Positions 1 to 10,501 are shown, counted from the stretch's first letter. The stretch is 64,000 bases of DNA from JAZKBN01 sp040388605 (GCA_040388605.1 JAZKBN010000013.1:62001-126000); one strand, 5' to 3'. The notes: generated by a model not told the origin, from the letters alone. Made by a program: numbers and translations.

Positions 1-3000
1 ATTGACCTCTGCGTTGGCATTGGCGGGCAGGTTTTTGAATTCAAGGTAATCGTTACGGGTATCGCTGTTGGGGGTAATTACATTGTTATAGCTCACATCG
101 GGGCAGAGCGAATCAGCAAAGGTTACAAATTGTTCTGCAAGAGATTCGCAGTTGCGTAACATTTTCCTGAGTGTGACTTTTACAGTGGCAGAGCCGCCGT
201 TCAGGTAGTTTATATTGAACCTGAATACACTGCCTGTACTGCTCTCAGATGTGAAATCGCTGCTTACGGTCCAGAGGTATTTTGTATCCGGGTCTTCCGG
301 GCCTGGGTCGGGGCGTTTAACAATGAAGTAAGCTGCATCGTTGGTGCAATACAGCGTATCGCCAATAATTACAGGCGCACCTGGGGTGCTTTCGGCAGGA
401 ACAAGTATAAAGCTGCGCAGGTTGCAGGTTTTATTTATTAGGAACAGGGTATCGTTAGGCCTGGCTGCTGCCGACAAATCAAAGTAGAATACGGTGTTAC
501 CGTTTTCAAAAGCCTGCCTTTTCGGGCTTAGCCCAATGGGGTATTGCCAATGTATGCCCGTATCTAAAGGTTCATTTCCCGGGTAGTAAACCGAAAATTC
601 GGTTGGTGTGCAAAGCAGGTTGGTATAATATCTTTTTAATTCGGGCGGCGCGGTATTGAAACCTACCTTCATGCTGTCGGTATTGCTGCATTGGCCGCTT
701 GTTACGGTAAACCTGAGCCAGGCCGAGCTTTGGCCCGGCAAAGGCCGGAGCTGCACATCGGCCATCATGTCTGAGGTGGTGAAAACTCCGCCTGAGGTGC
801 TCCAGCTGTAAGCAGAACCTGCCGGGAAAACGGAAGGGTCTACGGAGTAGTTACCTGTTTGGCTTCCGCATAAGGTTTTGGGGCCTTTTATCAGGGGTTT
901 GGGTATCGGCGGCGTAATGGTTACGCTTACCATATTACTCAGTGCGGAAGTACAGCCGGAAGCAGTTATGATGCTTACTGCATAATTGCCGCTTCGGTTC
1001 GCAATCAGTTGACTGAAGGAGCCGGCAGGCGCCCCGTTATAGGTCCAAAGATGGGTATAACCGGTTAAAGCTGAATCAGGCAAGGTAAGCAGCACCGAAC
1101 CGCCGCTGCACAGGCTTATTGGCCCGGCCGGGGAAACAGAAACCGGCCCGGGCACCGGGAAAACGTTAACCGTTACAGAATCAGGAGCGCTTTGGCAGCC
1201 GTTGTTTGAAGCCCTTAAATAATATTTGCCCGGGCTGCGCACGGTTATGCTGCCGGCCCTTGAGCCGTTGCTCCATAAATTGTTTGTCGGCAGGCTCGAA
1301 ATTAAAACAACGCTGTCGCCGGAGCAGAAACTCAGCGGACCCAATGCCCTTAATACCGGCTTTTGTACAGAACCGAAGCTGACCGTTACCGCTGCGCTTG
1401 GTACCGATGTGCAACCGTTTAAAACCCGCCTTACCGTATAGGTGCCCGGTTGCCTCACAGTTATACCCCGTTCCGTAGAGCCTGTGCTCCAAAGGTTGCC
1501 CGTGGCATTGTCGGAGTAAAGTGAGTCATTGGCTCCTATGCAAAAAGTAACATTGCCGGCCGGGCTTATTACCGGCGCAGCCGGAACAGGCGTTACGCTT
1601 ACCGTGACCCCCGCGCTTGAACCCGAAGTGCAGCCGTTTGCCAGCACCCTGACAGTGTAAGTGCCCGGGTTTCGCACAGTTATATTTTGCGTTCTTTCGC
1701 CGTTGCTCCAAATATAAGCCTGGCTTGCCGAAACAGTTAATGTAACACTTCCGCCTTCGCAGATTGCTAAAGGTGAATTGGTGCTTATTACAGGTACAGG
1801 GGGCGTTTGCGTAACATCTACAATTACAGATGCGCTTGTTACTGATGTGCAGCCGTTCTGCACCTGCCGAACACTGAAGGTACCTGTGCTGCCAATTGTT
1901 ATGCTTTGGGTGGTTTCGCCTGTGCTCCAAACATTCCCCGTTGCAGAAGATGATGTGAGCGTAACGCTGCCGCCAACGCAGAAACTAAGCTGCCCGGCCG
2001 TACTTATGGTAGGGGCAGGGGGCAGGGGAATCAGGTTAACGGCCACCACATTGCTTACATCGGAGGTGCAGCCAAGCACAATGCTTTGTACCGAATAATT
2101 ACCGGCAGCGTTAACAGTAATGCTTTGGGTACTTGCCCCGTTGCTCCAGATATTGCCGGTTGCATAGTCTGATCTTAATGTTACAGATGCCCCGGTACAT
2201 ATATTTATATTGCCCGATACCGTTATTACAGGCCGCGCCGGCTTGGGGTTTACGGTAACCGTTACCGGTACACTGGTGCCAGAAGTGCAAATGCCCCCGG
2301 AATCAGTATAAACAGTATAGGTGCCGGGCAGGGAAACTGAAATGCTTTGGGTGGTATCTCCGGTACTCCAATGGTTGCCGAAGTGCGTGGATGATGATAA
2401 GGTAAGGCTTTGTCCGGCACAAATGGTTGGGAACCCTGCCGCCGTAATAACAGGCGTTTCAGGCGGAATAATGCTTACCGTTACCGGGTTGCTTACTGCC
2501 GAAGTGCAGCCGTTGGTAATATTCCTTACGCTGTAGTTTCCGGCCCTGCTTACGTTTATGCTTTGGGTGGTATCGCCGTTGCTCCACAGGTTTCCGAAGC
2601 GGGCAGAGGAGCTGATGTTTACGAAGCTGTTGCTGCAAAAAGTTGTTGGCCCGTTGGCGCTTAATGTTGGCGCGGCGGGTATAGGGAAATAGCTTACAGT
2701 AACCGGGTCAGCGGCTTCTGAGGGGCATATTGCGCCTGTAACATAAACGGTATAGGTACCGGCTGTATCTGCTGTAATGCTTTGGGTGGTATCGCCGGTG
2801 CTCCAGCGGTTGCCTGTTGCGGCCGATGAAGTCAGGGTAATGCTGCTGCCTACGCAAACATTTACAGAACCTGATCCGGTTACAACCGGCTTAGGCGGCG
2901 AAAGGAAGCTTACAGTAACAGGATTGCTCGGCGCCGATGTGCAGCCGGCAATAATGGTACGCAAGGTATAAACGCCGGGTTGTGTGGCAGTAATGTTTTG

Positions 3001-4278
3001 GGTGCTGTCGCCGTTGCTCCATAGGTAGGTCATAAAGGGACGCACCTTGCGAATGCGGCAGTTGTAAAGATCTGCTACAAAGAGGTTGCCGTTGCCGTCG
3101 GGCACTGCTGTAACCGGGGCATCGAATGCTGCCTGGGGGCCGAGGCCGTCGGCATAACCGCCGGCGTTGCCGGCAAGGGTGATTACACGGCCCGCCCTTG
3201 TAACCACCCTGATGAGCTGGTTATAAGTATCTGCCACATACAGGTTCAGCGAGGGGTCCAGGGAGCAGCCTATGGGGAATGCAAATGCGGAATTAAGCGC
3301 AAAGGCATCGTTACGGCCCTGGTAGCCTACCCCTGCAAAGGTGCCGGTTTGCCCTGCTGGTGTAATTCGGCGTATTACATGGTTGTTTTCATCTACTACA
3401 TAAACATACCCTAAAGCATCTGTGGTAACGCCAACCGGGTATCGGAACTGCGCTGCAGTACCAATGCCCTCGGCATAGCCCTGGGTACCGCTTCCGGCAA
3501 ATGTGGTAAGCATACCGCCGGGCGTAATTTTGCGTATGGCATGGTTGCGGTAATCTGCCACATATACATTGCCGCTGCGATCAACGGCAATGCCCATCGG
3601 GTTCATCATTGAGGCTGCGGTTCCCTGCCCGTCGGTAAAGCCGGGTAAGCCGCTGCCGGCCAGCGTGGTTACAAAACCGCCGGGCGTTATTTTTCTTACC
3701 CGGTAGCCCCCGTGATCGCCTACATACAGGTTTCCGGCTAAATCTATGGCAATGCCGTAGGGCTCGTTAAATTTAGCATTAGTTCCTACGCCGTCGGCAT
3801 AACCGGCAACGCCGCTTCCGGCAAATGTGGTTACTACACCTGCCGGGGTCATTTTCCTGATCCGGTTATTGCCCTGGTCAGTAATGAACATATTACCCGA
3901 AGCATCGAAAACCAATCCTGAAGGATACGAGAATCTTGCCGCTGTGTCGTTTCCGTCGGCATACCCCGGGCCTTTACCTGCCACTGTGCTTACAATTGTC
4001 TGCTCCGAAAAAGGCCCGGCCAGCATAACGCTGCCGCCCGGGCAAAACGTAAGCGGACCAAGAGAATCTATAACCGGGGCAGGGCATGAGCTTACCGCCA
4101 AAGGGCTGTTAACCTGCTGTAACCCGGGCTTGGCTGCGGGTAATTCGGCTGTTTTATTCTTGCTTTCCCGGCTTTTTACGTTTTGTTCAGGGTGAATGCG
4201 CAAAGGCTGCTGTGCATAAACCCCGACCCTAAAAGCTGAAAGTGCAACAATTAAAAAACATAATGATGTTTTAAGCAT
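1..4278 (-). CDS. NHL-repeat / Ig-like-repeat surface protein with gliding-motility (T9SS type B) C-terminal domain, 3' end cut by window
   Basis: Frame is open from ATG at 4278 to base 1 (1426 codons), so the C-terminus lies outside the window. The N-terminus is a signal peptide ending in VYAQ. Six NHL-type repeats follow (pattern GYADG...P.GIA.D..GN.YV.D..N..IRKI, about residues 85-400), then about nine Ig-like repeats of roughly 75 residues with the signature WSNG/WSTG..T..I.V...G.YTV..NGCTS. The visible C-terminus has CPDVSYNNVITPNSD, the start of the gliding-motility-associated (CHU_C, T9SS type B) sorting domain, so only some 50-60 residues should be missing. Such proteins are exported by the type IX system and anchored or released at the cell surface; the ligand is unknown. 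It has the same architecture as the gene at 53006-56584. Confidence 0.85.
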   Translation of the reverse strand, partial: MLKTSLCFLIVALSAFRVGVYAQQPLRIHPEQNVKSRESKNKTAELPAAKPGLQQVNSPLAVSSCPAPVIDSLGPLTFCPGGSVMLAGPFSEQTIVSTVAGKGPGYADGNDTAARFSYPSGLVFDASGNMFITDQGNNRIRKMTPAGVVTTFAGSGVAGYADGVGTNAKFNEPYGIAIDLAGNLYVGDHGGYRVRKITPGGFVTTLAGSGLPGFTDGQGTAASMMNPMGIAVDRSGNVYVADYRNHAIRKITPGGMLTTFAGSGTQGYAEGIGTAAQFRYPVGVTTDALGYVYVVDENNHVIRRITPAGQTGTFAGVGYQGRNDAFALNSAFAFPIGCSLDPSLNLYVADTYNQLIRVVTRAGRVITLAGNAGGYADGLGPQAAFDAPVTAVPDGNGNLFVADLYNCRIRKVRPFMTYLWSNGDSTQNITATQPGVYTLRTIIAGCTSAPSNPVTVSFLSPPKPVVTGSGSVNVCVGSSITLTSSAATGNRWSTGDTTQSITADTAGTYTVYVTGAICPSEAADPVTVSYFPIPAAPTLSANGPTTFCSNSFVNISSSARFGNLWSNGDTTQSINVSRAGNYSVRNITNGCTSAVSNPVTVSIIPPETPVITAAGFPTICAGQSLTLSSSTHFGNHWSTGDTTQSISVSLPGTYTVYTDSGGICTSGTSVPVTVTVNPKPARPVITVSGNINICTGASVTLRSDYATGNIWSNGASTQSITVNAAGNYSVQSIVLGCTSDVSNVVAVNLIPLPPAPTISTAGQLSFCVGGSVTLTSSSATGNVWSTGETTQSITIGSTGTFSVRQVQNGCTSVTSASVIVDVTQTPPVPVISTNSPLAICEGGSVTLTVSASQAYIWSNGERTQNITVRNPGTYTVRVLANGCTSGSSAGVTVSVTPVPAAPVISPAGNVTFCIGANDSLYSDNATGNLWSTGSTERGITVRQPGTYTVRRVLNGCTSVPSAAVTVSFGSVQKPVLRALGPLSFCSGDSVVLISSLPTNNLWSNGSRAGSITVRSPGKYYLRASNNGCQSAPDSVTVNVFPVPGPVSVSPAGPISLCSGGSVLLTLPDSALTGYTHLWTYNGAPAGSFSQLIANRSGNYAVSIITASGCTSALSNMVSVTITPPIPKPLIKGPKTLCGSQTGNYSVDPSVFPAGSAYSWSTSGGVFTTSDMMADVQLRPLPGQSSAWLRFTVTSGQCSNTDSMKVGFNTAPPELKRYYTNLLCTPTEFSVYYPGNEPLDTGIHWQYPIGLSPKRQAFENGNTVFYFDLSAAARPNDTLFLINKTCNLRSFILVPAESTPGAPVIIGDTLYCTNDAAYFIVKRPDPGPEDPDTKYLWTVSSDFTSESSTGSVFRFNINYLNGGSATVKVTLRKMLRNCESLAEQFVTFADSLCPDVSYNNVITPNSDTRNDYLEFKNLPANANAEVN

Positions 4279-4860
4279 AATACGCGAAATGAGCAGAGAA
4301 AGAATACAAAATGGGTGCGAAAGATAAGAATTAGAATCCTGATTCGGGTATTGTATGCGGTTATTAAAATGTTGTTTTTCCGGGGCTGTTCTTCATAGGC
4401 TATCGCAATTCCATTGGTGAATTTAGTCCCCCGGTTTATTATTGAAGGTATTAAATTCAGCCTGAAAATATACATAATTGTTAAATTGGATTGCGGGCAT
4501 ATTTTATGGAATCCTGCACATGTCATTATATATCAATACTATGAACAGTGTTTACTTTATTTATTATGGTATATATATAAATATCGTATTTATGCTGAAC
4601 AATGGTTCGGCGTTGTAATAATTCGTCATTGAAAAACGGCGCTTCATCATTTGAAATTGCCTTTCGGGTAAGCTGTGCTTGATGCGGAGCGACTTGCCGG
4701 CCAACATTGCATAATTAAACCCGGGCATAAAAGCGATTAAAGCATTTGCGCCGCCATGCCGGAACATTGCTGCTGAATGCCGAAGATCATGCAATTCGGA
4801 GCAGGCAAGCGGGTTAACGGGCATTGAATATAAACCCTGTTTACCAATAACACAGAACAG
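4279..4860. other. divergent intergenic region, 582 bp
   Basis: This AT-rich spacer lies between the start of the NHL/Ig surface protein (minus) and the TonB receptor (plus), so it must hold promoters for both. I found no exact TAnnTTTG -7 element at a sensible distance from either start, no RNA gene and no convincing ORF. Short frames here lack start context and recognisable content. Confidence 0.5.
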
Positions 4861-7284
4861 ATGAAAATACATTTTACTATAATTCCGACCCGGGCCATGC
4901 GCCTGTTTGCCGCAGTACCGGCAATCATGTTATTGCTGCTTCCGAAACCAACACAGGCGCAGGAACAAACCGGCACCCAAACCATTATTGGCCAGCTTAC
5001 CGATTCGGAATCTAAATTCCCGATTTTCGGGGCGCAGGTGGCTGTTATTGGTACAGAACCCCTGCTCGGCGCCGTGAGCGATGAGAGCGGGAATTACCGT
5101 ATTAAAAATGTACCGCTGGGCAGGCATACCATTAAAGTGAGCTATATAGGTTACGGCGAACGCAGCATACCTAACGTATTGCTTACATCCGGTAAGGAGT
5201 ATGTGCTCAACCTCGGTTTGCAGGAAAGCGTTACCCGGAGCGATGAGGTGGTAATAACATCGGGACGCAATAAGGGCCAGGCTAAAAACGAAATGGCATT
5301 GGTGAGCGCCCGCTCATTTAACGTTGAGGAAACCCGCCGTTATGCCGGCTCCCGCAACGACCCCGCCCGCATGGCTTCTAACTTCGCCGGCGTAAGCGGT
5401 GTGAATGATGGGCGTAACGATATAATTATTCGCGGTAACTCCCCAAGCGGCCTGCTTTGGCGTATGGATGGTGCAGATATACCCAACCCCAGCCATTTCG
5501 GGGCTATGGGCGCAACCGGGGGACCGGTTAGCATGCTCAATAACAACGTATTAGACCAAAGCGATTTCCTTACAGGCGCTTTCCCGGCAGATTATGGCAA
5601 CGCACTCAGCGGCGTATTTGACCTGAGCATGCGAAGCGGAAATCCTGAAAAACGTGAATATACCGGCCAGATTGGCTTCAACGGTTTCGAGGCCGGGGTG
5701 GAAGGACCCTTCAGCAGGAAATCACGCAGCAGCTTTATGGCCAATTACAGGTACACCACACTCGGTGTTTTTAAGCAATTTGGGCTGAATGTAGGCACAG
5801 GTGCCGCCGTACCCATTTACCAGGATTTGAATTTCAAGCTCAATTTCATGGCCGGTAAATACGGTAAAATATCACTGTTCGGTATTATGGGCAAAAGCCA
5901 CATAGAATTCAAAGGAGCCGATGCCGACAGCACCAACCTGTATACCGACAACCGAACCAATACCGATTATGCCACTTCTATGGGCATAGTCGGCCTGAAC
6001 TGGATGCACTTTTGGAACCCCAATACTTTCGGTAAGCTGGTAATCAGCGCATCGGGCAATACTGTTGATTCACGTGTAGACAGCCTGGCTCCTTTTCCTG
6101 ATTACCCCAACAAGGCCATTCAAACTTACGGCGATAAAAGCCAAAATACCCGCATCAGCATTCGCTATATAATGAATCATAAGTTCAGCGCACGCAGCAC
6201 CCTGAACGCCGGCCTCTTTGCCGACAGGCTTGGCTTTACCTACCACGACAGTGTGCTGAATTACACCAACAACCAACCCTATTTCCGCAAGCTGCGCAAC
6301 GACGGGGGCAGCACCGGGCTCTTCCAGGCATATACCCAATACCAATATAAGTTCAGCGATAAGCTGAGCGCAAATGCCGGTCTGCATGCCCAAATTTTGG
6401 GCATCAACAACAGCAGGGCCCTTGAGCCGCGCGCAGCCCTTCAATACGCGCCTGACAATGTGCAAAGCTTCAGCTTCGGCTACGGGCTGCACAGCCAGAT
6501 GCAGCAATTAAGCACCTATTACACCCGCACCCGGTTGAGCGACGGCACTTATACCCTTACCAACAAAGACCTGGGATTCAGCAAAGCGCAGCATTTTGTA
6601 TTGGGCTGGAACCGCAGCCTGGGTTCGGCAGCGCGCCTGAAGGTGGAAACCTATTTCCAGAACCTGTACAATGTGCCTGTTGAGCAACGCAGCAGCTCGG
6701 TATCGGTATTAAACGCCGGGGCCGATTTTAATACAGTATCTACAGACAGCCTTTTGAACAAGGGCACCGGCCGCAATTTCGGGTTGGAAGTTACGGCAGA
6801 GCGCTTTTTCAGCAGGGGTTATTATTGGCTGCTGACCGCGTCAGTTTTCGACAGCAAATACCAGGGCTCCGATATGGTTTGGCGCAATACCGCCTTTAAC
6901 GGGAACTACATTGTAAACGCCCTCGCCGGACGCGAAATTAAGATTGGAGATAAAAATGTGCTCGCTTTCGATACCAAGATATGCATAGCCGGCGGTCGCC
7001 GCTATACCCCGCTTGACCTTGTAAGCAGCGCAGCTCAGCACCAGGCCAAATATTATACTGATGAAGCCTACAGCAAGCAGTTCAAACCCTATTTCCGTAT
7101 GGATTTTAAGATAACCTACCGCCGCAACGGCAACAAAATAATGCAGGAGTTCTTTGTGGATGTGCAGAACATTTTCAATACCCAAAACATATTCACGCAG
7201 GGCTTTAACATCTATAAAAACCAACCTTACTACGTTTACCAGCTAGGCCTGTTCCCGAATGTGAATTACAGGATAAACTTCTAA
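4861..7284 (+). CDS. TonB-dependent outer-membrane receptor with carboxypeptidase-like regulatory domain
   Basis: The 807-residue product begins with a signal peptide (hydrophobic core AAVPAIMLLLLP, cleavage near QAQ). A carboxypeptidase-regulatory-like beta-sandwich follows (about 40-125; IIGQLTDSESKFPIFGAQV, DESGNYRIKNVPLG), then a plug domain (about 130-260; DIIIRGNSPSGLLWRMDGADIP) and a long beta-barrel ending in an aromatic-rich strand with terminal phenylalanine (NYRINF). Proteins of this type take up substrates through the outer membrane using TonB energy; this one lacks a SusD partner, so polysaccharide uptake is not indicated. The substrate cannot be read from sequence. An internal ATG at 4897 would give a tidier signal peptide and is a possible alternative start. 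No Shine-Dalgarno is visible, as is usual in Bacteroidota. Confidence 0.85.
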   Translation: MKIHFTIIPTRAMRLFAAVPAIMLLLLPKPTQAQEQTGTQTIIGQLTDSESKFPIFGAQVAVIGTEPLLGAVSDESGNYRIKNVPLGRHTIKVSYIGYGERSIPNVLLTSGKEYVLNLGLQESVTRSDEVVITSGRNKGQAKNEMALVSARSFNVEETRRYAGSRNDPARMASNFAGVSGVNDGRNDIIIRGNSPSGLLWRMDGADIPNPSHFGAMGATGGPVSMLNNNVLDQSDFLTGAFPADYGNALSGVFDLSMRSGNPEKREYTGQIGFNGFEAGVEGPFSRKSRSSFMANYRYTTLGVFKQFGLNVGTGAAVPIYQDLNFKLNFMAGKYGKISLFGIMGKSHIEFKGADADSTNLYTDNRTNTDYATSMGIVGLNWMHFWNPNTFGKLVISASGNTVDSRVDSLAPFPDYPNKAIQTYGDKSQNTRISIRYIMNHKFSARSTLNAGLFADRLGFTYHDSVLNYTNNQPYFRKLRNDGGSTGLFQAYTQYQYKFSDKLSANAGLHAQILGINNSRALEPRAALQYAPDNVQSFSFGYGLHSQMQQLSTYYTRTRLSDGTYTLTNKDLGFSKAQHFVLGWNRSLGSAARLKVETYFQNLYNVPVEQRSSSVSVLNAGADFNTVSTDSLLNKGTGRNFGLEVTAERFFSRGYYWLLTASVFDSKYQGSDMVWRNTAFNGNYIVNALAGREIKIGDKNVLAFDTKICIAGGRRYTPLDLVSSAAQHQAKYYTDEAYSKQFKPYFRMDFKITYRRNGNKIMQEFFVDVQNIFNTQNIFTQGFNIYKNQPYYVYQLGLFPNVNYRINF

Positions 7285-7320
7285 GAATTGGGATCGCGGT
7301 TCCGTGGTTTTACCGCGGCT

Positions 7321-8544
7321 TTAAGCCGTCTCCAGTGTTTTGCTTTTGGAAAAGGGGTTCCTTTTTTTCCAACCCTCGCCCTGGCCGCTTAGCTCAGCCT
7401 CCATAGCCCGGCGTATGCCGATACGCAGAAACCTGCTTTTAACACGCAGCAAATGCCTGCTTTCAACTGCTTCAGCGCCCAGTATGGCCTTGGCTTCAAG
7501 GGCTGTTCTGCCGAGCATAAGGCGGGCTTTGCGCATGGTTATAGCCTGCTCAAGACCCCTGAAAAGCATATTGTGGTACAGCTTGTATTCGGCATTGGCC
7601 CCGGCATCGTAACCTACCACGAAAATATCGTTGCATGATTCTCGGAGGAAGGTGGCGCTGAAGCCGGCCAGTTGGTTGCCGATAAACCAGCCTTCAACTA
7701 AAAAATCATCGCCAAGCACCTTTTTTAAGGTGTACAGGTATTTGGCGTTTATGCGGGTTAGCTTTACCGCAGCAGCCTGCAGAATGTTATTGTACAATGA
7801 GTCAAGCTCTGCTTCCCGCTCCTGAATTTCTTCGGCGCCCAGGCTTTTTACAATAACCCCTTCGGCAGCTTTGCGCGTTTTTGTAAAACGGGCAGCGTAT
7901 TTCTTACTGAGCTCTGCAGCGTAATCGCTAATGGTTTGCCATTCAGGACGCAGGTTGAGCTGCATCTGTATATCTTCAGGCGCAGGTGCAAAGTTGCTGT
8001 TACAGCTCACCGATCTGCGCCAGGAACGGGGCAGGCTGTCGGTATCTTTCAACAGGGTAATATCCGGTCGGGTATCTTTGGCAGCCAGGCGAAGCACGCT
8101 GTTGAGCGCATAGTTAAACACCTCTGTATCCATTACCGGCGATTTCCAGTAGCCCGGCCCGTTATGGTGCAGGCTGCCTAAAATGAGCACGGTTAAATGG
8201 TTCCTGAAACCAATATTCCAAAGCATGCGCGGCAAAAATTCCTGCGGTGCCTCCACATGAAGGTGCTCCGGGCCCGCATGCAGGGTTTGGAAGCAAAAGC
8301 CGGCAACAGGTATGTTGCCGTTGTAAACAACAGCAAACTGCAATTCGAGTCCCGGTATTTCAGCCGCCGACAATGCGGCTAAATTTTCGCGCTTCATCCA
8401 GGGAGATTGCGCAGGAATAAAGCTGTTCCAGCTTTCGGGCAAACCTGCCGGGTTTTCATATACAGCCATTCCCAAACTGCGTGCAGGGCTGCTGCCCGAA
8501 GTTCGGTATAAGGGGCAAAAGTTAAGCGGTACTATAGTTTCCAA
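7321..8544 (-). CDS. GNAT-fold acyltransferase-like protein
   Basis: A 407-residue soluble protein. The C-terminal half looks like a GNAT/FemAB-type acetyltransferase fold: a basic helical stretch, then alternating strands with VEGWFIGNQLAGFSATFL, DIFVVGYDAGANAEYKLYH and a helix with LEQAITMRKARLMLGRTA. The N-terminal half resembles a degenerate first GNAT copy (LQFAVVYNGNIPVAGFCF). There is no signal peptide or membrane segment. The substrate is unknown; related proteins act on cell-wall or lipid precursors, which is only a guess here. It is convergent with the TonB receptor (36-bp gap) and stands alone, 242 bp from nuoD. Confidence 0.55.
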   Translation of the reverse strand: METIVPLNFCPLYRTSGSSPARSLGMAVYENPAGLPESWNSFIPAQSPWMKRENLAALSAAEIPGLELQFAVVYNGNIPVAGFCFQTLHAGPEHLHVEAPQEFLPRMLWNIGFRNHLTVLILGSLHHNGPGYWKSPVMDTEVFNYALNSVLRLAAKDTRPDITLLKDTDSLPRSWRRSVSCNSNFAPAPEDIQMQLNLRPEWQTISDYAAELSKKYAARFTKTRKAAEGVIVKSLGAEEIQEREAELDSLYNNILQAAAVKLTRINAKYLYTLKKVLGDDFLVEGWFIGNQLAGFSATFLRESCNDIFVVGYDAGANAEYKLYHNMLFRGLEQAITMRKARLMLGRTALEAKAILGAEAVESRHLLRVKSRFLRIGIRRAMEAELSGQGEGWKKRNPFSKSKTLETA

Positions 8545-8786
8545 AACAGGAGTTGAGGCAGGTGTATTAATTATAGGCGCTCAATTTACGCCGCCGAATT
8601 TAAGCTTTAACCGGCTCTTCGGCAGAAAACAGGCTCATACAAAGCCCAATTAAATGAATTGCGGGCAGCCAATGCCATAATTTTTTCCCATTGGAAATGG
8701 CAGGCAGATAAACGGCATTTAATACCTTATGAACTGAGGCAATTGCCCGGGTATAGGCATGTATAGCAACAGGGAGTAAATTTCAA

Positions 8787-9983
8787 TTAACGGTCTACTT
8801 CTCCCATAACCAAATCTACTGAACCTATAACGGCCACCAGATCTGCCAGCATGCCGCCTTTTACAATTTCAGGTACCAGGCTCAGGTTGCTGAAGCATGG
8901 TGAACGCACTTTACAACGCAGGGGAATATCTGATCGCCCATCAGTGCGGAAGAAGAAGCCGAGCTCACCCCTGGGTGTTTCGCCACGGAAATAAAGGTCC
9001 TGCGCCTTGGGGCGAATTTTCTTAGGGCAGTGCTCCTGCGGATCGTAACCGGGTGTTCGCTTATGCACTTTTTGCAGGCGCTCTATGCACTGCTCAGCTA
9101 TGTACACGCTTTGGTGGCACTCGGCCATGCGCACCCATGTGCGGTCCCAGCAATCTCCGGTTTGGCCCATTTCGCCTTTGCCAATGGGTATATCGAAATC
9201 AAGCTCGGGGTAAACAGAGTATTCATCTACCCGGCGCAAATCATAGGCAAGGCCGCTGCCGCGCAGCACCGGGCCCGTAGCCCCGAAGTTAATGGCGGTA
9301 GAAAGCGGCAAAACACCCACATTGGCTGTGCGTTGAATAAATATCTGGTTATTGATAAGCACCAGCTCGCTTTCGCGCAGCTTGGGCTTTATATAGGTAA
9401 GGAACTCTGTGCAACGTTCCTCGAAACCGACGGGCAAATCATAAAACAAGCCGCCTACCCAAATGTAGTTATAAAGCATTCGGGCCCCGCAAATCCATTC
9501 CATGAGGCGTACTATGTGCTCGCGGTCACGCATCATCCATAGGAAGGGGGTGAATGCGCCAATATCGAGGCCGTAGGTGCCGAGGGCCACAAAGTGCGAA
9601 GCTATGCGGTTGAGCTCGCAAACAAGCACGCGTATGTATTCTGTGCGTGGGTGCAGGGTGCCCGTAAGGCCCAGCATTTTTTCGACACCCATGGCATAAA
9701 CATGCGAGCTGTTCATGCTGGCCAAATAATCCATACGATCTACGTAGGGAATAATTTGGTTAAAGGGCAGGCTTTGGGCATGCTTCTCGAAACAGCGGTG
9801 CAGGTAGCCGATATGGGGCACCACATCTATCACCGTTTCGCCTTCCATAAGCACCTCGAAACGCAAAACCCCGTGCGTGCTCGGGTGCTGCGGACCAAGG
9901 TTCAGCACCATTTGCCCCGGCTTCAGGCTGTCAGGGTGAAAGAAAGATGGCTCTGAATCGGTGAGCAGCGTGGGAGCTTGCAT
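8787..9983 (-). CDS. nuoD: NADH-quinone oxidoreductase subunit D
   Basis: The 398-residue product is NuoD, the 49-kDa-type subunit of complex I in the peripheral arm, which helps form the quinone site. The N-terminal HPSTHGVLR loop holds the quinone-contacting His, and YVDRMDYLASMN holds the conserved Tyr region. The C-terminus ends in DLVMGEVDR as in the family, so length and both ends look complete. Oddly, no other nuo gene is adjacent: sufE lies 86 bp upstream and a GNAT-like gene downstream, whereas nuoD usually follows nuoC. The complex must therefore be assembled from genes elsewhere, or this is a second copy. Confidence 0.95.
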   Translation of the reverse strand: MQAPTLLTDSEPSFFHPDSLKPGQMVLNLGPQHPSTHGVLRFEVLMEGETVIDVVPHIGYLHRCFEKHAQSLPFNQIIPYVDRMDYLASMNSSHVYAMGVEKMLGLTGTLHPRTEYIRVLVCELNRIASHFVALGTYGLDIGAFTPFLWMMRDREHIVRLMEWICGARMLYNYIWVGGLFYDLPVGFEERCTEFLTYIKPKLRESELVLINNQIFIQRTANVGVLPLSTAINFGATGPVLRGSGLAYDLRRVDEYSVYPELDFDIPIGKGEMGQTGDCWDRTWVRMAECHQSVYIAEQCIERLQKVHKRTPGYDPQEHCPKKIRPKAQDLYFRGETPRGELGFFFRTDGRSDIPLRCKVRSPCFSNLSLVPEIVKGGMLADLVAVIGSVDLVMGEVDR

Positions 9984-10069
9984 AAATTGGTTAATGCAGG
10001 AGGCAGTACACCTGCCTGTATTACATAATTAGGCAAATAGCGTCAAAAATCAAATATTTAAAAAAATGC

Positions 10070-10501
10070 TTATGCCTGCACTTCCCGGCTTTGGTAGGCA
10101 AGGCCGTAGAATTTCATTTGCTTCACCATGCTCAATAATCCGTTTGAACGGGTTTGGGCCAAGTGCTTGGTCATGCCTATTTTATCAATAAAATAAAGGT
10201 CGGCAGAAGCTATTTCGGCGGGCTTGTGTCCGCTTAGAACCCGTATGAGCAGGCTTACAAGTCCGCGTACAATTATGGCATCAGATTCTGCGGAAAAGTG
10301 AAGCAGGCCCTCGCGCATTTCGGCATGCAGCCATACATTGCTTTGGCAGCCTTTAATTTTATTGGACTCGGTTTTATATTCCAAAGGCAGGGTTTGCAGC
10401 CGTTTGCCAATATCTATAATGTATTCGTATTTTTCTTCCCAGGTTTCCAGCATCTCGAAATCGCTGATAACCTCGTCCTGCTCCTCGTTAATGGATGCCA
10501 T
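10070..10501 (-). CDS. sufE: SufE family Fe-S cluster assembly protein
   Basis: A 143-residue cytosolic protein with the SufE fold. It receives sulfane sulfur from a SufS-type cysteine desulfurase and passes it to the SUF scaffold. The acceptor cysteine is Cys52 in KIKGCQSNVWLHA, the family signature. LPLEYKTESNKI before it and FIDKIGMTKHLAQTRSNGL near the C-terminus are also typical. It sits between dnaN and nuoD on the same strand, but the terminator-like hairpin at 10554-10594 separates it from dnaN, so it probably starts its own transcript, perhaps reading into nuoD 86 bp downstream. Confidence 0.92.
   Translation of the reverse strand: MASINEEQDEVISDFEMLETWEEKYEYIIDIGKRLQTLPLEYKTESNKIKGCQSNVWLHAEMREGLLHFSAESDAIIVRGLVSLLIRVLSGHKPAEIASADLYFIDKIGMTKHLAQTRSNGLLSMVKQMKFYGLAYQSREVQA

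Noticed and set aside
4251..4526. 91-residue minus-strand ORF upstream of the first gene
   Set aside because: It overlaps the true start at 4278 in another frame and lies mostly in the AT-rich promoter region; composition is not protein-like.
6070..6507. 145-residue minus-strand ORF inside the TonB receptor
   Set aside because: Antisense shadow of a high-quality coding frame; this region is GC-rich and generates open reverse frames.
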